Below, piece by piece: positions 17,134-27,830 of a DNA stretch of 64,000 nt. The stretch spans positions 438,479 to 502,478 of the forward strand of contig NZ_LMHA01000003.1 in assembly GCF_001427635.1 (NCBI RefSeq), in the 5' to 3' direction. The notes below the pieces were generated by a model. That model saw only the letters and a list, made by a program, of their open reading frames with translations. It searched no databases and had not been told where the DNA came from. Origin of the DNA: Pseudoxanthomonas sp. Root65. Its GTDB lineage: Bacteria; Pseudomonadota; Gammaproteobacteria; Xanthomonadales; Xanthomonadaceae. The first letter of the stretch is position 1; each line of letters opens with the position of its first letter. The position numbers were made by a program, and so were the translations under genes.

Positions 17134-18219
17134 ATGACGCGCGCGTTCAACTTCAGTGCCGGCCCGGCGACGTTGCCCGAATCCGTCCTGCGGCAGGCCC
17201 AGGCCGAGATGCTCGACTGGAACGGCATCGGCGCGTCCATCGTGGAGATCAGCCACCGCAGCCAGGATTTCATCGCGGTGGCGGCACAGGCCGAGGCCGA
17301 CCTGCGCGCGCTCGTCGGCATTCCCGATGACTACGCGGTGCTGTTCCTCTCCGGTGGCGCGACCACCCACCAGGCCCTGCTGGCGCTGAATTTCGCGGCG
17401 CCCGGCCAGGTGGTCGACTACGTGGTGACCGGCCACTGGGGCAAGACCGCGATCAAGCAGGCCAAGCCGTACTGCACCGTCAACATCGCCGCGGATGGCG
17501 AAGCCGGCGGCTTCCACGACATTCCCGCGCGCGACAGCTGGCGGCTCACGCCGGGCGCGGCCTACGTCCACATCACCGCCAACGAGACCATCCACGGCGT
17601 GGAGTTCCGCGATACACCGGACGTCGGCGACGTGCCGCTGTTCGCCGATTTCAGTTCCTCCATCGCCTCCGAGCCGCTGGATGTGTCGAAGTACGGCGTG
17701 ATCTACGCAGGCGCGCAGAAGAACCTGGGCCCGGTCGGCGTGGCGGTGGTCATCATCCGCAAGGACCTGTTCGCGCGCAGCGGCCAGCCGCGCGCGGACA
17801 TCTTCGACTACCGCTCGCACGCCGAACGCGACTCCATGCTCAACACGCCGCCGACCTGGAACTGGTATCTGGCCGGCCTGGTGTTCAAGTGGATGCTGGC
17901 CGAGGGCGGGGTGGCCGAGTTCGCCCGCCGCAACGCCGTCAAGTCGTCGCTGGTCTACAGCGCCATCGACGCCTCGGGCGGTTTCTACCGCAACGACGTG
18001 GCGGCGGCCGCGCGGTCGCGGATGAACATCCCGTTCTTCCTGCCGGACGACACCCTGACCGCGCGCTTCGTGGCCGAATCCAAATCGGTCGGCCTGCTGG
18101 CACTGAAAGGCCACAAGGCGGTCGGCGGCATCCGTGCCTCGCTGTACAACGCGATGCCGGTGGAAGGCGCGCAGGCGCTGGTGGAGTTCATGCGCGATTT
18201 CCAGCAGCGCAACGGATGA
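17134..18219 (+). CDS. serC: Phosphoserine aminotransferase
   Basis: A 361-residue PLP enzyme that converts 3-phosphohydroxypyruvate to phosphoserine in serine synthesis and also acts in pyridoxine synthesis. It begins with the hallmark [15 protein letters not shown] and contains the PLP lysine in [13 protein letters not shown]. The length is normal. It leads the serC-pheA-aroA group, an arrangement common in gammaproteobacteria. A repeat pair fills the gap to pheA. Confidence 0.97.
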   Translation: MTRAFNFSAGPATLPESVLRQAQAEMLDWNGIGASIVEISHRSQDFIAVAAQAEADLRALVGIPDDYAVLFLSGGATTHQALLALNFAAPGQVVDYVVTGHWGKTAIKQAKPYCTVNIAADGEAGGFHDIPARDSWRLTPGAAYVHITANETIHGVEFRDTPDVGDVPLFADFSSSIASEPLDVSKYGVIYAGAQKNLGPVGVAVVIIRKDLFARSGQPRADIFDYRSHAERDSMLNTPPTWNWYLAGLVFKWMLAEGGVAEFARRNAVKSSLVYSAIDASGGFYRNDVAAAARSRMNIPFFLPDDTLTARFVAESKSVGLLALKGHKAVGGIRASLYNAMPVEGAQALVEFMRDFQQRNG

Positions 18220-18238
18220 AGCATCCCTCTCGATCCGG

Positions 18239-18305
18239 TGTGGGAGCGACGTAAGTCGCGATGAAGCGTTACCGGTAAATCTTCGCGACTTACGTCGCTC
18301 CCACA
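18239..18305. repeat. Inverted repeat pair between serC and pheA
   Basis: The element TGTGGGAGCGACGTAAGTCG, continued by CGATGAAG, is followed 14 bases later by its inverted copy ending at 18305. Related pairs occur at 21007-21073 and 48391-48456. The RNA would form a very stable hairpin within the operon. Confidence 0.88.
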
Positions 18306-18334
18306 GGGATGCGACCGGATTACGGAAAAACCCG

Positions 18335-19486
18335 ATGGCCTCCAAACCCAGCAAGAAACCCGCAAAGCCCGCCGGCGGCAAGAGAACCGACGTCACTACC
18401 CCCGCCGCGCCCGCCCTCTCCGACGTCCGCGCCAAGATCGACGGCATCGACCGCCAGATCCAGTCGCTGATCGCCGAGCGCGCGCGCTTCGCCCACCAGG
18501 TCGGCAAGGCCAAAGGCAAGCTCGCCGCCGCGGTCGACTACTACCGGCCCGAGCGCGAGGCGCAGGTGCTGCGGATGGTCGTGGACCGCAACGAAGGCCC
18601 ACTCAGCGATGAAGTGCTGGTGCACGTCTTCCGCGAGATCATGTCCGCCTGCCTGGCCCAGCAGGAGCCGTTGAAGATCGGCTACCTCGGTCCGGAAGGC
18701 ACCTTCAGCCAGCAGGCCGTGCTCAAGCACTTCGGCCGCTCGGCGCATGGGCTGCCGCTGGCCAGCATCGAGGAAGTGTTCCAGGAAGTGGCCAGCGGCA
18801 ATGCCGATTTCGGCGTGGTGCCGGTGGAGAACTCGGGGCAGGGCACCATCCAGATCACGCTGGACATGTTCCTGACCTCGGACCTGAAGATCTGCGGCGA
18901 AGTCGAACTGCGCGTGCACCAGTTCCTGATGTCGCGCAGCGGACGTATCGACGACATCGAGCGCATCTACGCACACCCGCAGTCCTTCGCGCAGACGGCC
19001 GGCTGGCTGCGTGCGAACCTGCCGAAGGTGGAGAAGGTGCCGGTATCGAGCAACGCCGAGGGCGCGCGCCGCGCGCGCGGCAACGATGATGCGGCGGCCA
19101 TCGGCGGCGAGAGCGCCGCGCACGTATACGGCCTGAAGAAGGTCGTCATGAGCCCGATCCAGGACGACAAGGACAACACCACGCGCTTCCTGGTGATCGG
19201 CCGCAGCCTGTTCCCGCCGTCCGGCCACGACCGCACCTCGGTGCTGGTCTTCATCCACGACAAGCCAGGCGCCCTGTTCGACGTGCTCAGCCCGTTCGCG
19301 CGCCACGGCATCAGCATGAACCGCATCGAATCGCGCCCGTCGCACCACGCCAAGTGGGAGTACGGCTTCTTCATCGACCTGGCCGGCCATATCGACGACG
19401 ACGCGATGAAGCTGGCCCTGGCCGAACTGAAACAACACTCGGCGCAGATCAAGGTGCTGGGGTCGTATCCGGTTGCGGTGCCTTGA
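18335..19486 (+). CDS. pheA: Bifunctional chorismate mutase / prephenate dehydratase
   Basis: A 383-residue P-protein of phenylalanine synthesis. In order: a basic Lys/Pro-rich N terminus (about 1-25), an AroQ chorismate mutase domain (about 28-110), prephenate dehydratase (about 112-285, starting GYLGPEGTFSQQAV and containing NDDAAAIGGESAA), and a C-terminal ACT domain (about 298-380, with the ESRP motif) for phenylalanine feedback. It converts chorismate through prephenate to phenylpyruvate. The start at 18335 is preceded by GGAAAAA. Confidence 0.96.
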   Translation: MASKPSKKPAKPAGGKRTDVTTPAAPALSDVRAKIDGIDRQIQSLIAERARFAHQVGKAKGKLAAAVDYYRPEREAQVLRMVVDRNEGPLSDEVLVHVFREIMSACLAQQEPLKIGYLGPEGTFSQQAVLKHFGRSAHGLPLASIEEVFQEVASGNADFGVVPVENSGQGTIQITLDMFLTSDLKICGEVELRVHQFLMSRSGRIDDIERIYAHPQSFAQTAGWLRANLPKVEKVPVSSNAEGARRARGNDDAAAIGGESAAHVYGLKKVVMSPIQDDKDNTTRFLVIGRSLFPPSGHDRTSVLVFIHDKPGALFDVLSPFARHGISMNRIESRPSHHAKWEYGFFIDLAGHIDDDAMKLALAELKQHSAQIKVLGSYPVAVP

Positions 19487-19527
19487 AAGCCGTCACGAAC
19501 CCCGTCCGGTCTTGGTATCGCTTTATT

Positions 19528-19619
19528 CGTCATCCCGGCGAAAGCCGGGATCCACGTTGACGTTGCCTTTTGCCGGACCAGCAAGATCAAGATGGATCCC
19601 GGCTTTCGCCGGGATGACG
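19528..19619. repeat. Inverted repeat pair between pheA and aroA
   Basis: CGTCATCCCGGCGAAAGCCG, continued to ATCCA (27 bases), is followed after 38 bases by a perfect inverted copy. Each copy is itself a stem-loop. It is the same repeat class as the large cluster at 36543-37130. Confidence 0.88.
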
Positions 19620-19684
19620 GCAACCTCCCGTCCTACGTCCAGACGTCCGCTTCCTTCTATCCTCGCAAGACGCAACGAGCTCCC

Positions 19685-20989
19685 ATGACCCAGCACTGGA
19701 TCGCCTCCACCGGCCGCGCCTTGCGCGGCACCCTCGACATCCCCGGCGACAAGTCGGTGTCGCATCGCGCGGTGATGTTCGCCGCGCTGGCCGATGGCGT
19801 ATCGACCATCGACGGCTTTCTCGAAGGCGAGGACACCCGCGCCACGGCCGCCATTTTTTCGCGCCTGGGCGTGCGTATCGAGACCCCCTCGCCGTCGCGT
19901 CGCATCGTGCATGGCGTCGGCGTGGACGGCCTGAAGGGCGCGGATGGCGAGCTGGACTGCGGTAACGCCGGCACCGGCATGCGCCTGCTGGCCGGGCTGC
20001 TGGCGGCGCAACCGTTCGACAGCGTGCTGGTCGGCGATGCGTCCCTCTCCAAGCGGCCGATGCGCCGCGTGACCGGCCCACTGTCGACGATGGGCGCACG
20101 CATCGATACGGAAGAGGGTGGTCTGCCGCCGCTGCGCATCCATGGCGGCCAGGCGCTCACCGGCATCGACTACACGCTGGAAGTCGCCAGCGCGCAGGTG
20201 AAGTCGGCCGTGCTGCTGGCCGGCCTGTACGCGCAGGGCGAGACCGTCGTGCGTGAGCCGCATCCCACCCGCGATTACACCGAGCGCATGCTCAAGGCCT
20301 TCGGCGTGGACATCGATTTCTCCCCCGGCGTTGCGCGGCTGCGTGGCGGCCAGCGGTTGAAAGCGACGGACATCGCGGTGCCGGCGGACTTCTCGTCGGC
20401 GGCGTTCTTCCTGGTTGCGGCCAGCATCATCCCGGGCTCCGAGCTGCGCCTGCGCGCGGTCGGCCTCAACCCGCGCCGCACCGGCCTGCTGCAGGCCCTG
20501 CGGCTGATGGGTGCTGACATTCGCGAGGAGAACGCCAGCGAGCATGGCGGCGAGCCGGTCGCGGACCTCGTGGTGCGACATGCGCCGCTGCGTGGCATCG
20601 CCGTGCCCGAGGCGCTGGTGCCGGACATGATCGACGAGTTCCCGACGCTGTTCGTCGCGGCGGCGGCCGCTGAAGGTCCCACGGTCGTCAGTGGCGCCGC
20701 GGAATTGCGGGTGAAGGAATCCGACCGTCTCGCCGCCATGGCAAATGGACTACGTGCCTTGGGGCTGCGCATCGACGAAACCCCGGATGGCGCGACGATC
20801 TTCCCCGGCGAGCTGAAGGGTGGGGTGGTGGACAGCCATGGCGACCACCGCATCGCGATGGCGTTCTCGATTGCGGGTCAGCTCGCAAAGGGCGAGGTGC
20901 GCATCGGCGATGTCGCCAACGTGGCCACCTCGTTCCCGAACTACGACGGGCTGGCCACGGGGGCGGGGTTCGGGCTGCGCAACGCCTGA
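19685..20989 (+). CDS. aroA: 3-phosphoshikimate 1-carboxyvinyltransferase (EPSP synthase)
   Basis: A 434-residue enzyme of the shikimate pathway joining shikimate-3-phosphate and PEP. Key blocks: PGDKSVSHRAVM, DCGNAGTGMRLLAG, SKRPMRRV, SAQVKSAVLLAGLY and the C-terminal DSHGDHRIAMAF. The SAQxK and GDKS motifs match class II enzymes, but the RDYTE and NPRRTG positions depart from the published class II signature. The glycine in GNAGTG is the usual one, unlike the Ala variant associated with glyphosate tolerance. It closes the serC-pheA-aroA group and is followed by a repeat pair and a strong terminator. Confidence 0.97.
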   Translation: MTQHWIASTGRALRGTLDIPGDKSVSHRAVMFAALADGVSTIDGFLEGEDTRATAAIFSRLGVRIETPSPSRRIVHGVGVDGLKGADGELDCGNAGTGMRLLAGLLAAQPFDSVLVGDASLSKRPMRRVTGPLSTMGARIDTEEGGLPPLRIHGGQALTGIDYTLEVASAQVKSAVLLAGLYAQGETVVREPHPTRDYTERMLKAFGVDIDFSPGVARLRGGQRLKATDIAVPADFSSAAFFLVAASIIPGSELRLRAVGLNPRRTGLLQALRLMGADIREENASEHGGEPVADLVVRHAPLRGIAVPEALVPDMIDEFPTLFVAAAAAEGPTVVSGAAELRVKESDRLAAMANGLRALGLRIDETPDGATIFPGELKGGVVDSHGDHRIAMAFSIAGQLAKGEVRIGDVANVATSFPNYDGLATGAGFGLRNA

Positions 20990-21006
20990 GGCCTCACGAA
21001 ACTGGG

Positions 21007-21073
21007 TGTGGGAGCGACGTAAGTCGCGATGAAGGGTCCTGAATGCATCATCGCGACTCACGTCGCTCCCACA
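21007..21073. repeat. Inverted repeat pair after aroA
   Basis: A 26-base unit beginning TGTGGGAGCGACGTAAGTCG and an inverted copy with one mismatch, 15 bases apart. Same family as at 18239 and 48391. Confidence 0.88.
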
Positions 21074-21106
21074 ACAGCCGCTAGCAACTCGCGCCGCATC
21101 CACAAA

Positions 21107-21134
21107 AAAGGGGGCGCCTGCCCGCGCCCCCTTT
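21107..21134. terminator. Bidirectional terminator between aroA and a TonB-like gene
   Basis: AAAGGGGGCGC and its complement form an 11-bp stem with a 6-base loop; an A-run on the left and T-rich bases on the right allow termination in both directions. Confidence 0.85.
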
Positions 21135-21173
21135 CCTTTCCTCGTCAGCTCCGTGTCGGGAGCGGTGCCGTGC

Positions 21174-21731
21174 TTAGATCGGCGTGAAGTCCACCGGCAC
21201 CTTCACGCTGGTGGCGACGGCCTTGCCATTGCGCATGGCCGGCTCGAAGCGCCACTGGCGCACGGCGGTCAGCGCGGCACGGTCCAGATCGCGTTCGCCG
21301 CTGCGCTCGACCACGCGAACCTCGATCGGATTGCCGTTGGCGTCCACCTCGGCCAGCACGACCACCGTGCCACCCACGCCGGCCCGCAGCATCGAGGCCG
21401 GGTACTTCGGCTCGGTGTTGGTCGCGAGCGGGCGTGCATCGCGGCTGATCGGCGCCGGGCGCGTGGCGACACGCTCGGCGCGTTCGCGGTTGGTGGCGGC
21501 GCGCTCGCCTGCCGGCGCGGCGGGCGCCGCATCGCCGATCACGGCTCCCGGCACGGTTGCCACCGGGGCCTCAGCCGGCGCACGCGACTGGCTCCACCAG
21601 ATCAGGCCGCCCGCCGTGACCGCAAAAGCGAGCAGCGTCAGCAGGACGGGGGACGTGGTGCGGCGCGGTTCGACCGTGCTGTCTTCGACGGTGTCCGGGG
21701 CGCGGTATTCGTTGTTCGTGGGCATCGACAT
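21174..21731 (-). CDS. TonB-like energy transducer protein
   Basis: A 185-residue inner-membrane protein. A cytoplasmic N terminus is followed by one membrane helix (about 29-47, VLLTLLAFAVTAGGLIWW), an Ala/Pro-rich periplasmic linker and a C-terminal TonB domain (about 105-185) with PKYPASMLRAGVGGTVVV and ALTAVRQWRFEPAMRNGK. TonB proteins pass energy from ExbBD to outer-membrane transporters, but single-gene copies like this are often of unknown partner. A very similar gene follows upstream at 22123, separated by a repeat pair. Confidence 0.85.
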   Translation of the reverse strand: MSMPTNNEYRAPDTVEDSTVEPRRTTSPVLLTLLAFAVTAGGLIWWSQSRAPAEAPVATVPGAVIGDAAPAAPAGERAATNRERAERVATRPAPISRDARPLATNTEPKYPASMLRAGVGGTVVVLAEVDANGNPIEVRVVERSGERDLDRAALTAVRQWRFEPAMRNGKAVATSVKVPVDFTPI

Positions 21732-21944
21732 ATGAACCTCCGTTTCGCGTTGTGGGTTCCGCGTTGGAACGGTGCCGAGTCTTTGCGCGAGGATGTTTGC
21801 GATGCGTGATCGAGTGATGAAGCGCGCCGGTTTGAGTTCAGCTAATGAAACACGCGTTCATCGGTGTGCAAGGCGCGTGCATGGGCGGAGCCTTTCAGCA
21901 CTGCGGCCAAACATATCGCGTATCGGAAGCTCCGACACAAGCCT

Positions 21945-24162
<2,218 letters not shown>

Positions 24163-24202
24163 ATCGTCGTTTCTTCACGCCAGCGGAGAGTCCGCATTGA
24201 AT

Positions 24203-24395
24203 CCTTCTCCCCGCGAGCGGGGAGAAGGTGCCCGGAGGGCGGATGAGGGGCAGCCTTTCGCGCGTTTTCCTCCATCGCGTTTTGTTTGTCGAATGTGATC
24301 GAGCGTTGACCGCCAGCGACGCTCGCAGGATGCTGCCTCCGTTCGCCCCTCACCCGCCCGTTGGGCACCCTCTCCCCGCTGCGCAGGGAGAGGGG
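24203..24395. repeat. Inverted pair of CCTTCTCCCCGC-type repeats
   Basis: At 24203-24228 there is a 12-bp-stem hairpin (CCTTCTCCCCGC-GA-GCGGGGAGAAGG), followed by TGCCCGGAGGGCGGATGAGG. At 24346-24395 the same block returns inverted, with its own hairpin. It fills the gap between convergent serS and the alkylation-repair-like gene. This looks like a non-autonomous repeat element. Confidence 0.85.
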
Positions 24396-24399
24396 AGTG

Positions 24400-25134
24400 T
24401 CAAGTCTTTTTCGCGCGCCCCTTGCCCGACGTCGCCACCTTGGCGCGCACCAGCGGGCGAGTGAGGTCGCGCAGGGCGTCCTTGCCGATCCAGCGCCGCG
24501 TCGCATCGTCGGAGGCGGCCAGTCGCGTGGCCAGCGCGAGCGCTTCCGCATGCAGCGCGGCATTGCGGTGGCCGATGGCCCGCAGCGCCCAGCTCACGCC
24601 CTTGCTGACGAAGTTGCGCGCGTCGTCCGCCGCAGCCTCGACCAGCCCCAGCCCCTCGAGGAAGGGCGCATCGCCGGTCCGTCTGTCGTGCACGGCCAGT
24701 CCGGCGAGCAGCGCGAACGCCGCGCGTTTCTGGAACTCATCGCGCTTGCGTGCCCACGCCACGACACGCGTCCACGCGTGCGGGCTGCGGTCGAACAGGT
24801 GCAGGCACATCGTGTCGCAGACCGCCCAGTTGTCGAACGCACGGCACCAGCGGTCCATCCGGGTCGTCGTCAGCTGGGCGGGGTCGGCAACGAAGGCCGC
24901 CAGCAGGCGCGCCTCGTAGATCCCGCTGTCCCACAGCGGCTGCGCCAGCGCGTGCCGGCGCCCGATGCGCTTGCCCAGCGCCTGGATATCGCGCATGGGC
25001 ACGCCCAGCGCATGGGTGTCGGGAATGCCGTAGCGTGCCAGCCCGCCCCGGTGTGCGGGGCTGGCGGCGGCGTGCAGCAGGGCGATCGCCTGCGCGGCGT
25101 CGATCTGTTCCGGGGCGGCTTTCCGGGCGGGCAT
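24400..25134 (-). CDS. DNA alkylation repair protein, AlkD-like
   Basis: A 244-residue all-helical HEAT-like repeat protein of the AlkC/AlkD superfamily, which recognises alkylated bases. Visible family features are GVPMRDIQALGKRIG near the start, then LWDSGIYEARLLAAF, DNWAVCDTMCLHLFDR and FVSKGVSWALRAIGHRN. The catalytic Trp/Asp positions seem present in RWCRAFDNWAVCD. Glycosylase activity is inferred from the family. The start at 25134 was chosen over a GTG-type extension. Confidence 0.82.
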   Translation of the reverse strand: MPARKAAPEQIDAAQAIALLHAAASPAHRGGLARYGIPDTHALGVPMRDIQALGKRIGRRHALAQPLWDSGIYEARLLAAFVADPAQLTTTRMDRWCRAFDNWAVCDTMCLHLFDRSPHAWTRVVAWARKRDEFQKRAAFALLAGLAVHDRRTGDAPFLEGLGLVEAAADDARNFVSKGVSWALRAIGHRNAALHAEALALATRLAASDDATRRWIGKDALRDLTRPLVRAKVATSGKGRAKKT

Positions 25135-25261
25135 CGGCGGATCACGGTGACGAGTGCCGGCAGCATACCGGTGCCGCCTTGTCATTCCGACGCGCGCGCG
25201 GCGGGCGTCGCGCCTCGGGCAGTCGCGCGAGCGGCCACGCCTTCCATCGCTGCAAAGAAAA

Positions 25262-25281
25262 CGGCCCGCTTGCGCGGGCCG
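25262..25281 (-). terminator. Intrinsic terminator of the azoreductase gene
   Basis: An 8-bp GC stem (CGGCCCGC and complement, TTGC loop) followed on the minus strand by TTTTCTTTG. Confidence 0.85.
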
Positions 25282-25306
25282 AACGGAGAGAGGACTGCGG
25301 TGGACC

Positions 25307-25885
25307 TCAGGCTGCCTGGCGCACCGGCGCCGGAATGCTCGCCAGCGCGACTTCGATGGCCTGCGCCTTGTGCTCGGGCGAATAGGCCACGCGCTCGGCG
25401 CGGATGAAGTCCACGTCGGTGATGCCCAGGAACTTGAACACCTGGGTCAGGTACGGGGCGACGAAGTCGATCGCGGTGCCGGCGTATTCGCCGCCGCTGG
25501 CCTCGGCCACGATGACCTGCTTGCCGCCGGCCAGGCCCACCGGGCCGTTCTCGGTGTACTTGAAGGTGCGGCCGGCCACGGCCACGCGGTCGATCCAGGC
25601 CTTCAGCGTGGACGGCACGCCGAAGTTGTAGCGCGGCACACCCAGCACGATGACGTCGGCGTCCAGGAACTGCTGCAGGGCAGCTTCGCTGGCTTGTGCG
25701 GCGGCGGCGTCGCCCCCACCCAGTACGGCATTGGTCAGGTGGGGCAGCGGGTCGGCGTCGAGGTCGCGGTAGGTGACCTCCAGCCCGGGCACGCTGTCCT
25801 GCCAACGGGCTACGATGGCGGCGGTCAGTTGTCGGCTGACGGAGTTGGCGGCCAGCGCGCTGCTGTCGATATGCAATAGTTTCAC
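25307..25885 (-). CDS. azoR: FMN-dependent NADH-azoreductase / quinone reductase
   Basis: A 192-residue flavodoxin-fold oxidoreductase of the AzoR family that reduces quinones and azo compounds in the cytoplasm. Key blocks: KLLHIDSSALAANSVSRQLT (FMN phosphate binding), VLGVPRYNFGVPSTLKAWID, and ASGGEYAGTAIDFVAPYL. The GTG start at 25885 has a clear AGGAG upstream. It is divergent from a LysR regulator with 116 bases between, the usual layout for LysR control of the neighbouring gene. Confidence 0.9.
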   Translation of the reverse strand: MKLLHIDSSALAANSVSRQLTAAIVARWQDSVPGLEVTYRDLDADPLPHLTNAVLGGGDAAAAQASEAALQQFLDADVIVLGVPRYNFGVPSTLKAWIDRVAVAGRTFKYTENGPVGLAGGKQVIVAEASGGEYAGTAIDFVAPYLTQVFKFLGITDVDFIRAERVAYSPEHKAQAIEVALASIPAPVRQAA

Positions 25886-26001
25886 GGTGGTTCTCCTGTC
25901 GGGTGCGGCCAGCGCCGCCTTGGAGACCACTGTAGGTCGTTGCATAAGTGGGATAAACGTGGTTTAACGTCACTGATTGTTCTAAAGGCGGAACTATTGT
26001 C

Positions 26002-27009
26002 ATGCAGCACGACCTCAACGACCTCTATTACTTCGCCATGGTGGTGGACCACGGTGGCTTCGCTGCGGCCGAGCGGGCGCTGGGTATTCCCAAGTCGCGC
26101 TTGAGCCGGCGCATCAGCCAGTTGGAAACCGACCTGGGCGTGCGCCTGCTGCAGCGCTCCACGCGCCGCTTCGCGGTAACCGACGTCGGCACCAGCGTGC
26201 ATCGCCATGCGCAGACCATGCTGGCCGAAGCCCAGGCCGCACGCGAAGTGGTGGATCGTCTCAGCGCGGAACCGCGCGGTGTGGTGCGCGTCAGCGTGCC
26301 GGTGGCGGTGGCGCAGATGCAGTTGCCGAAGATCCTGCCGGCCTTCCTCGACAAGTACCCGAAGGTGCGGCTGCAACTGCACGTCAATAATCGCCGGGTC
26401 GACATCATCAACGAGGGCTACGACGTGGCCCTGCGCGTGCGCGCCAAGCTCGACGACGATGGCAGCCTGGTGATGCGCAGCTTCGGCCAGATCCAGGAGC
26501 TGCTGGTCGCCAGTCCCAAGTACCTCAACCGCGCCGGCCGCCCGAAGGTGCCGGAAGACCTGGCCGAGCACGTCACCCTCAGCATCAGCGAGGACGAGGC
26601 GCGCCAGCGCTGGGAGCTGCATGGTCCGGACGGCGAGGTGCGCCGCATCGAACTGAATCCGCGCCTGGCCGGTTTCGATTTCCCGCTGCTGCAGTCGATG
26701 GCGAAGGACGGGTACGGCATCACGCTGCTGCCTGAGACGGTGTGCGCGGACGCGGTGCGCAAGGGCGAGCTGGAGGTGGTGTTGCCGGAATGGAGCCTGC
26801 CGCAGGGCATCTGCCACGCGGTGTTCGCCTCGCGCCGGGGCATGTTGCCGGCGGTGCGGGTGTTCATCGATTTCCTGGCCGAGCACCTGCCGCAGCAGAT
26901 CGAGTCGTCGCGGCTGGATTGCGGTGGCGCCTGTGCGGAGGCGAAGGAGAAGGCCATCGCGATGGCGATCGACAACACCAAGGCCGGCAAGGTGAAGAAG
27001 GCCTCGTAA
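26002..27009 (+). CDS. LysR-family transcriptional regulator
   Basis: A 335-residue regulator. N-terminal LysR HTH: LNDLYYFAMVVDHGGFAAAE, then LGIPKSRLSRRISQLETDLG. The C-terminal substrate-binding domain (about 92-300) follows, with LPAFLDKYPKVRLQLHVNNR. The protein ends in a Lys/Ala-rich tail. It probably controls the divergent azoreductase, sensing a quinone or similar electrophile; the intergenic region has weak dyads such as GTTC-N8-GAAC at 25979-25994. Confidence 0.92.
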   Translation: MQHDLNDLYYFAMVVDHGGFAAAERALGIPKSRLSRRISQLETDLGVRLLQRSTRRFAVTDVGTSVHRHAQTMLAEAQAAREVVDRLSAEPRGVVRVSVPVAVAQMQLPKILPAFLDKYPKVRLQLHVNNRRVDIINEGYDVALRVRAKLDDDGSLVMRSFGQIQELLVASPKYLNRAGRPKVPEDLAEHVTLSISEDEARQRWELHGPDGEVRRIELNPRLAGFDFPLLQSMAKDGYGITLLPETVCADAVRKGELEVVLPEWSLPQGICHAVFASRRGMLPAVRVFIDFLAEHLPQQIESSRLDCGGACAEAKEKAIAMAIDNTKAGKVKKAS

Positions 27010-27122
27010 GCCACGGCGGCGGGGTTCGTGCGAAAATGCGCACCGGCCTGCAAGGGGCCGGGGTGTGCCGCCGGCGTAGGGTGGCAGGCTGGGATGGATC
27101 GAGGTCCATCGGCGTTACAACC

Positions 27123-27216
27123 GAGAGATGGCCGAGCGGTTTAAGGCAGCCGTCTTGACGCGAAGGCCGCAGGCCGGAGCGAACATCGACTGCAGGTCGA
27201 TGGTAAAACTGCCGTA
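27123..27216 (+). pseudogene. Broken copy of tRNA-Ser with a 47-base insertion at the anticodon
   Basis: Bases 27123-27157 match the first part of the intact tRNA-Ser downstream (27251-27285) with one mismatch, covering acceptor, D arm and anticodon 5' stem. The match resumes at 27205-27216 with AAAACTGCCGTA, corresponding to 27286-27297. Between them are 47 foreign bases containing hairpins (GGCC-GCA-GGCC and CATCGAC-N5-GTCGATG). The variable arm, T arm and 3' acceptor are missing. It is probably a non-functional remnant of a tandem tRNA. Confidence 0.75.
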
Positions 27217-27249
27217 CGGCGCGCAGCGCCGGGGCAGGGCAATGACAAC

Positions 27250-27339
27250 GGAGAGATGGCCGAGCGGTTTAAGGCAGCAGTCTTGAAAACTGCCGTAGGT
27301 GTAAGCCTACCGTGGGTTCGAATCCCACTCTCTCCGCCA
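27250..27339 (+). tRNA. tRNA-Ser (anticodon TGA)
   Basis: A 90-base gene with a 7-bp acceptor stem (GGAGAGA/TCTCTCC), discriminator G and encoded CCA at 27337-27339. The anticodon loop CTTGAAA gives anticodon TGA at 27284-27286. There is a long variable arm (GTAGGTGTAAGCCTAC), as expected for serine, and a T loop with GGTTCGAATCC. It reads UCA and other UCN codons. Confidence 0.97.
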
Positions 27340-27377
27340 CTTCATTTGATGCCGCACGCCGCCATTCGGGGACTGCA

Positions 27378-27632
27378 ATGCACATGAAGGATGGCAATGG
27401 CTTCTACAACAAGATAATGGGCATGCTGTTCGTGTGGGCGGGCGGTTTTGTCGCATACGTCTCGTGGGGCAAGCTGATGGCGTACGTAGCGACCGGATAC
27501 ATCGCGGTGTCCGCTACGGCCAAGATGCCTGGCGCTGAGGGGCCTCGGGCGCTGGTCGAAGTCGCGGTGATTCTCTTCTTCGGACTTTGGCTTGCCGCTT
27601 CCGGCCTGCACCTGTTCTTCAAGAAGCCGTGA
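27378..27632 (+). CDS. Small membrane protein of unknown function
   Basis: An 84-residue protein with two predicted membrane helices (about 11-33, MGMLFVWAGGFVAYVSWGKL, and 60-80, VEVAVILFFGLWLAASGLHL). I do not recognise a family. ATG at 27378 is preferred, with another ATG two codons later. It lies 38 bases after the tRNA-Ser and just before a REP pair. Confidence 0.6.
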   Translation: MHMKDGNGFYNKIMGMLFVWAGGFVAYVSWGKLMAYVATGYIAVSATAKMPGAEGPRALVEVAVILFFGLWLAASGLHLFFKKP

Positions 27633-27640
27633 CCTGACTT

Positions 27641-27729
27641 GTAGGACGGGTTGAGCGCAGCGATACCCATCGTTTGGGTGTGTCTGATCGTGCGCGATGA
27701 TGGGTATCGCTGCGCTCAACCCATCCTAC
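27641..27729. repeat. Inverted pair of GTAGGA REP elements
   Basis: GTAGGACGGGTTGAGCGCAG continued by CGATACCCATC (31 bases) at 27641-27671; the inverted copy is at 27699-27729. It is the same element as the pair flanking the REP transposase at 28665, and here it has no transposase inside. Confidence 0.9.
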
Positions 27730-27830
27730 GTGCTGACGTCGGCGGAGCTGATGATGGCCACTTCAGCTAACGACTAAACTATTGTCTATTGCATTAGGAT
27801 TGCAAAATTCTTCACAAGATGGAGGTAGTG

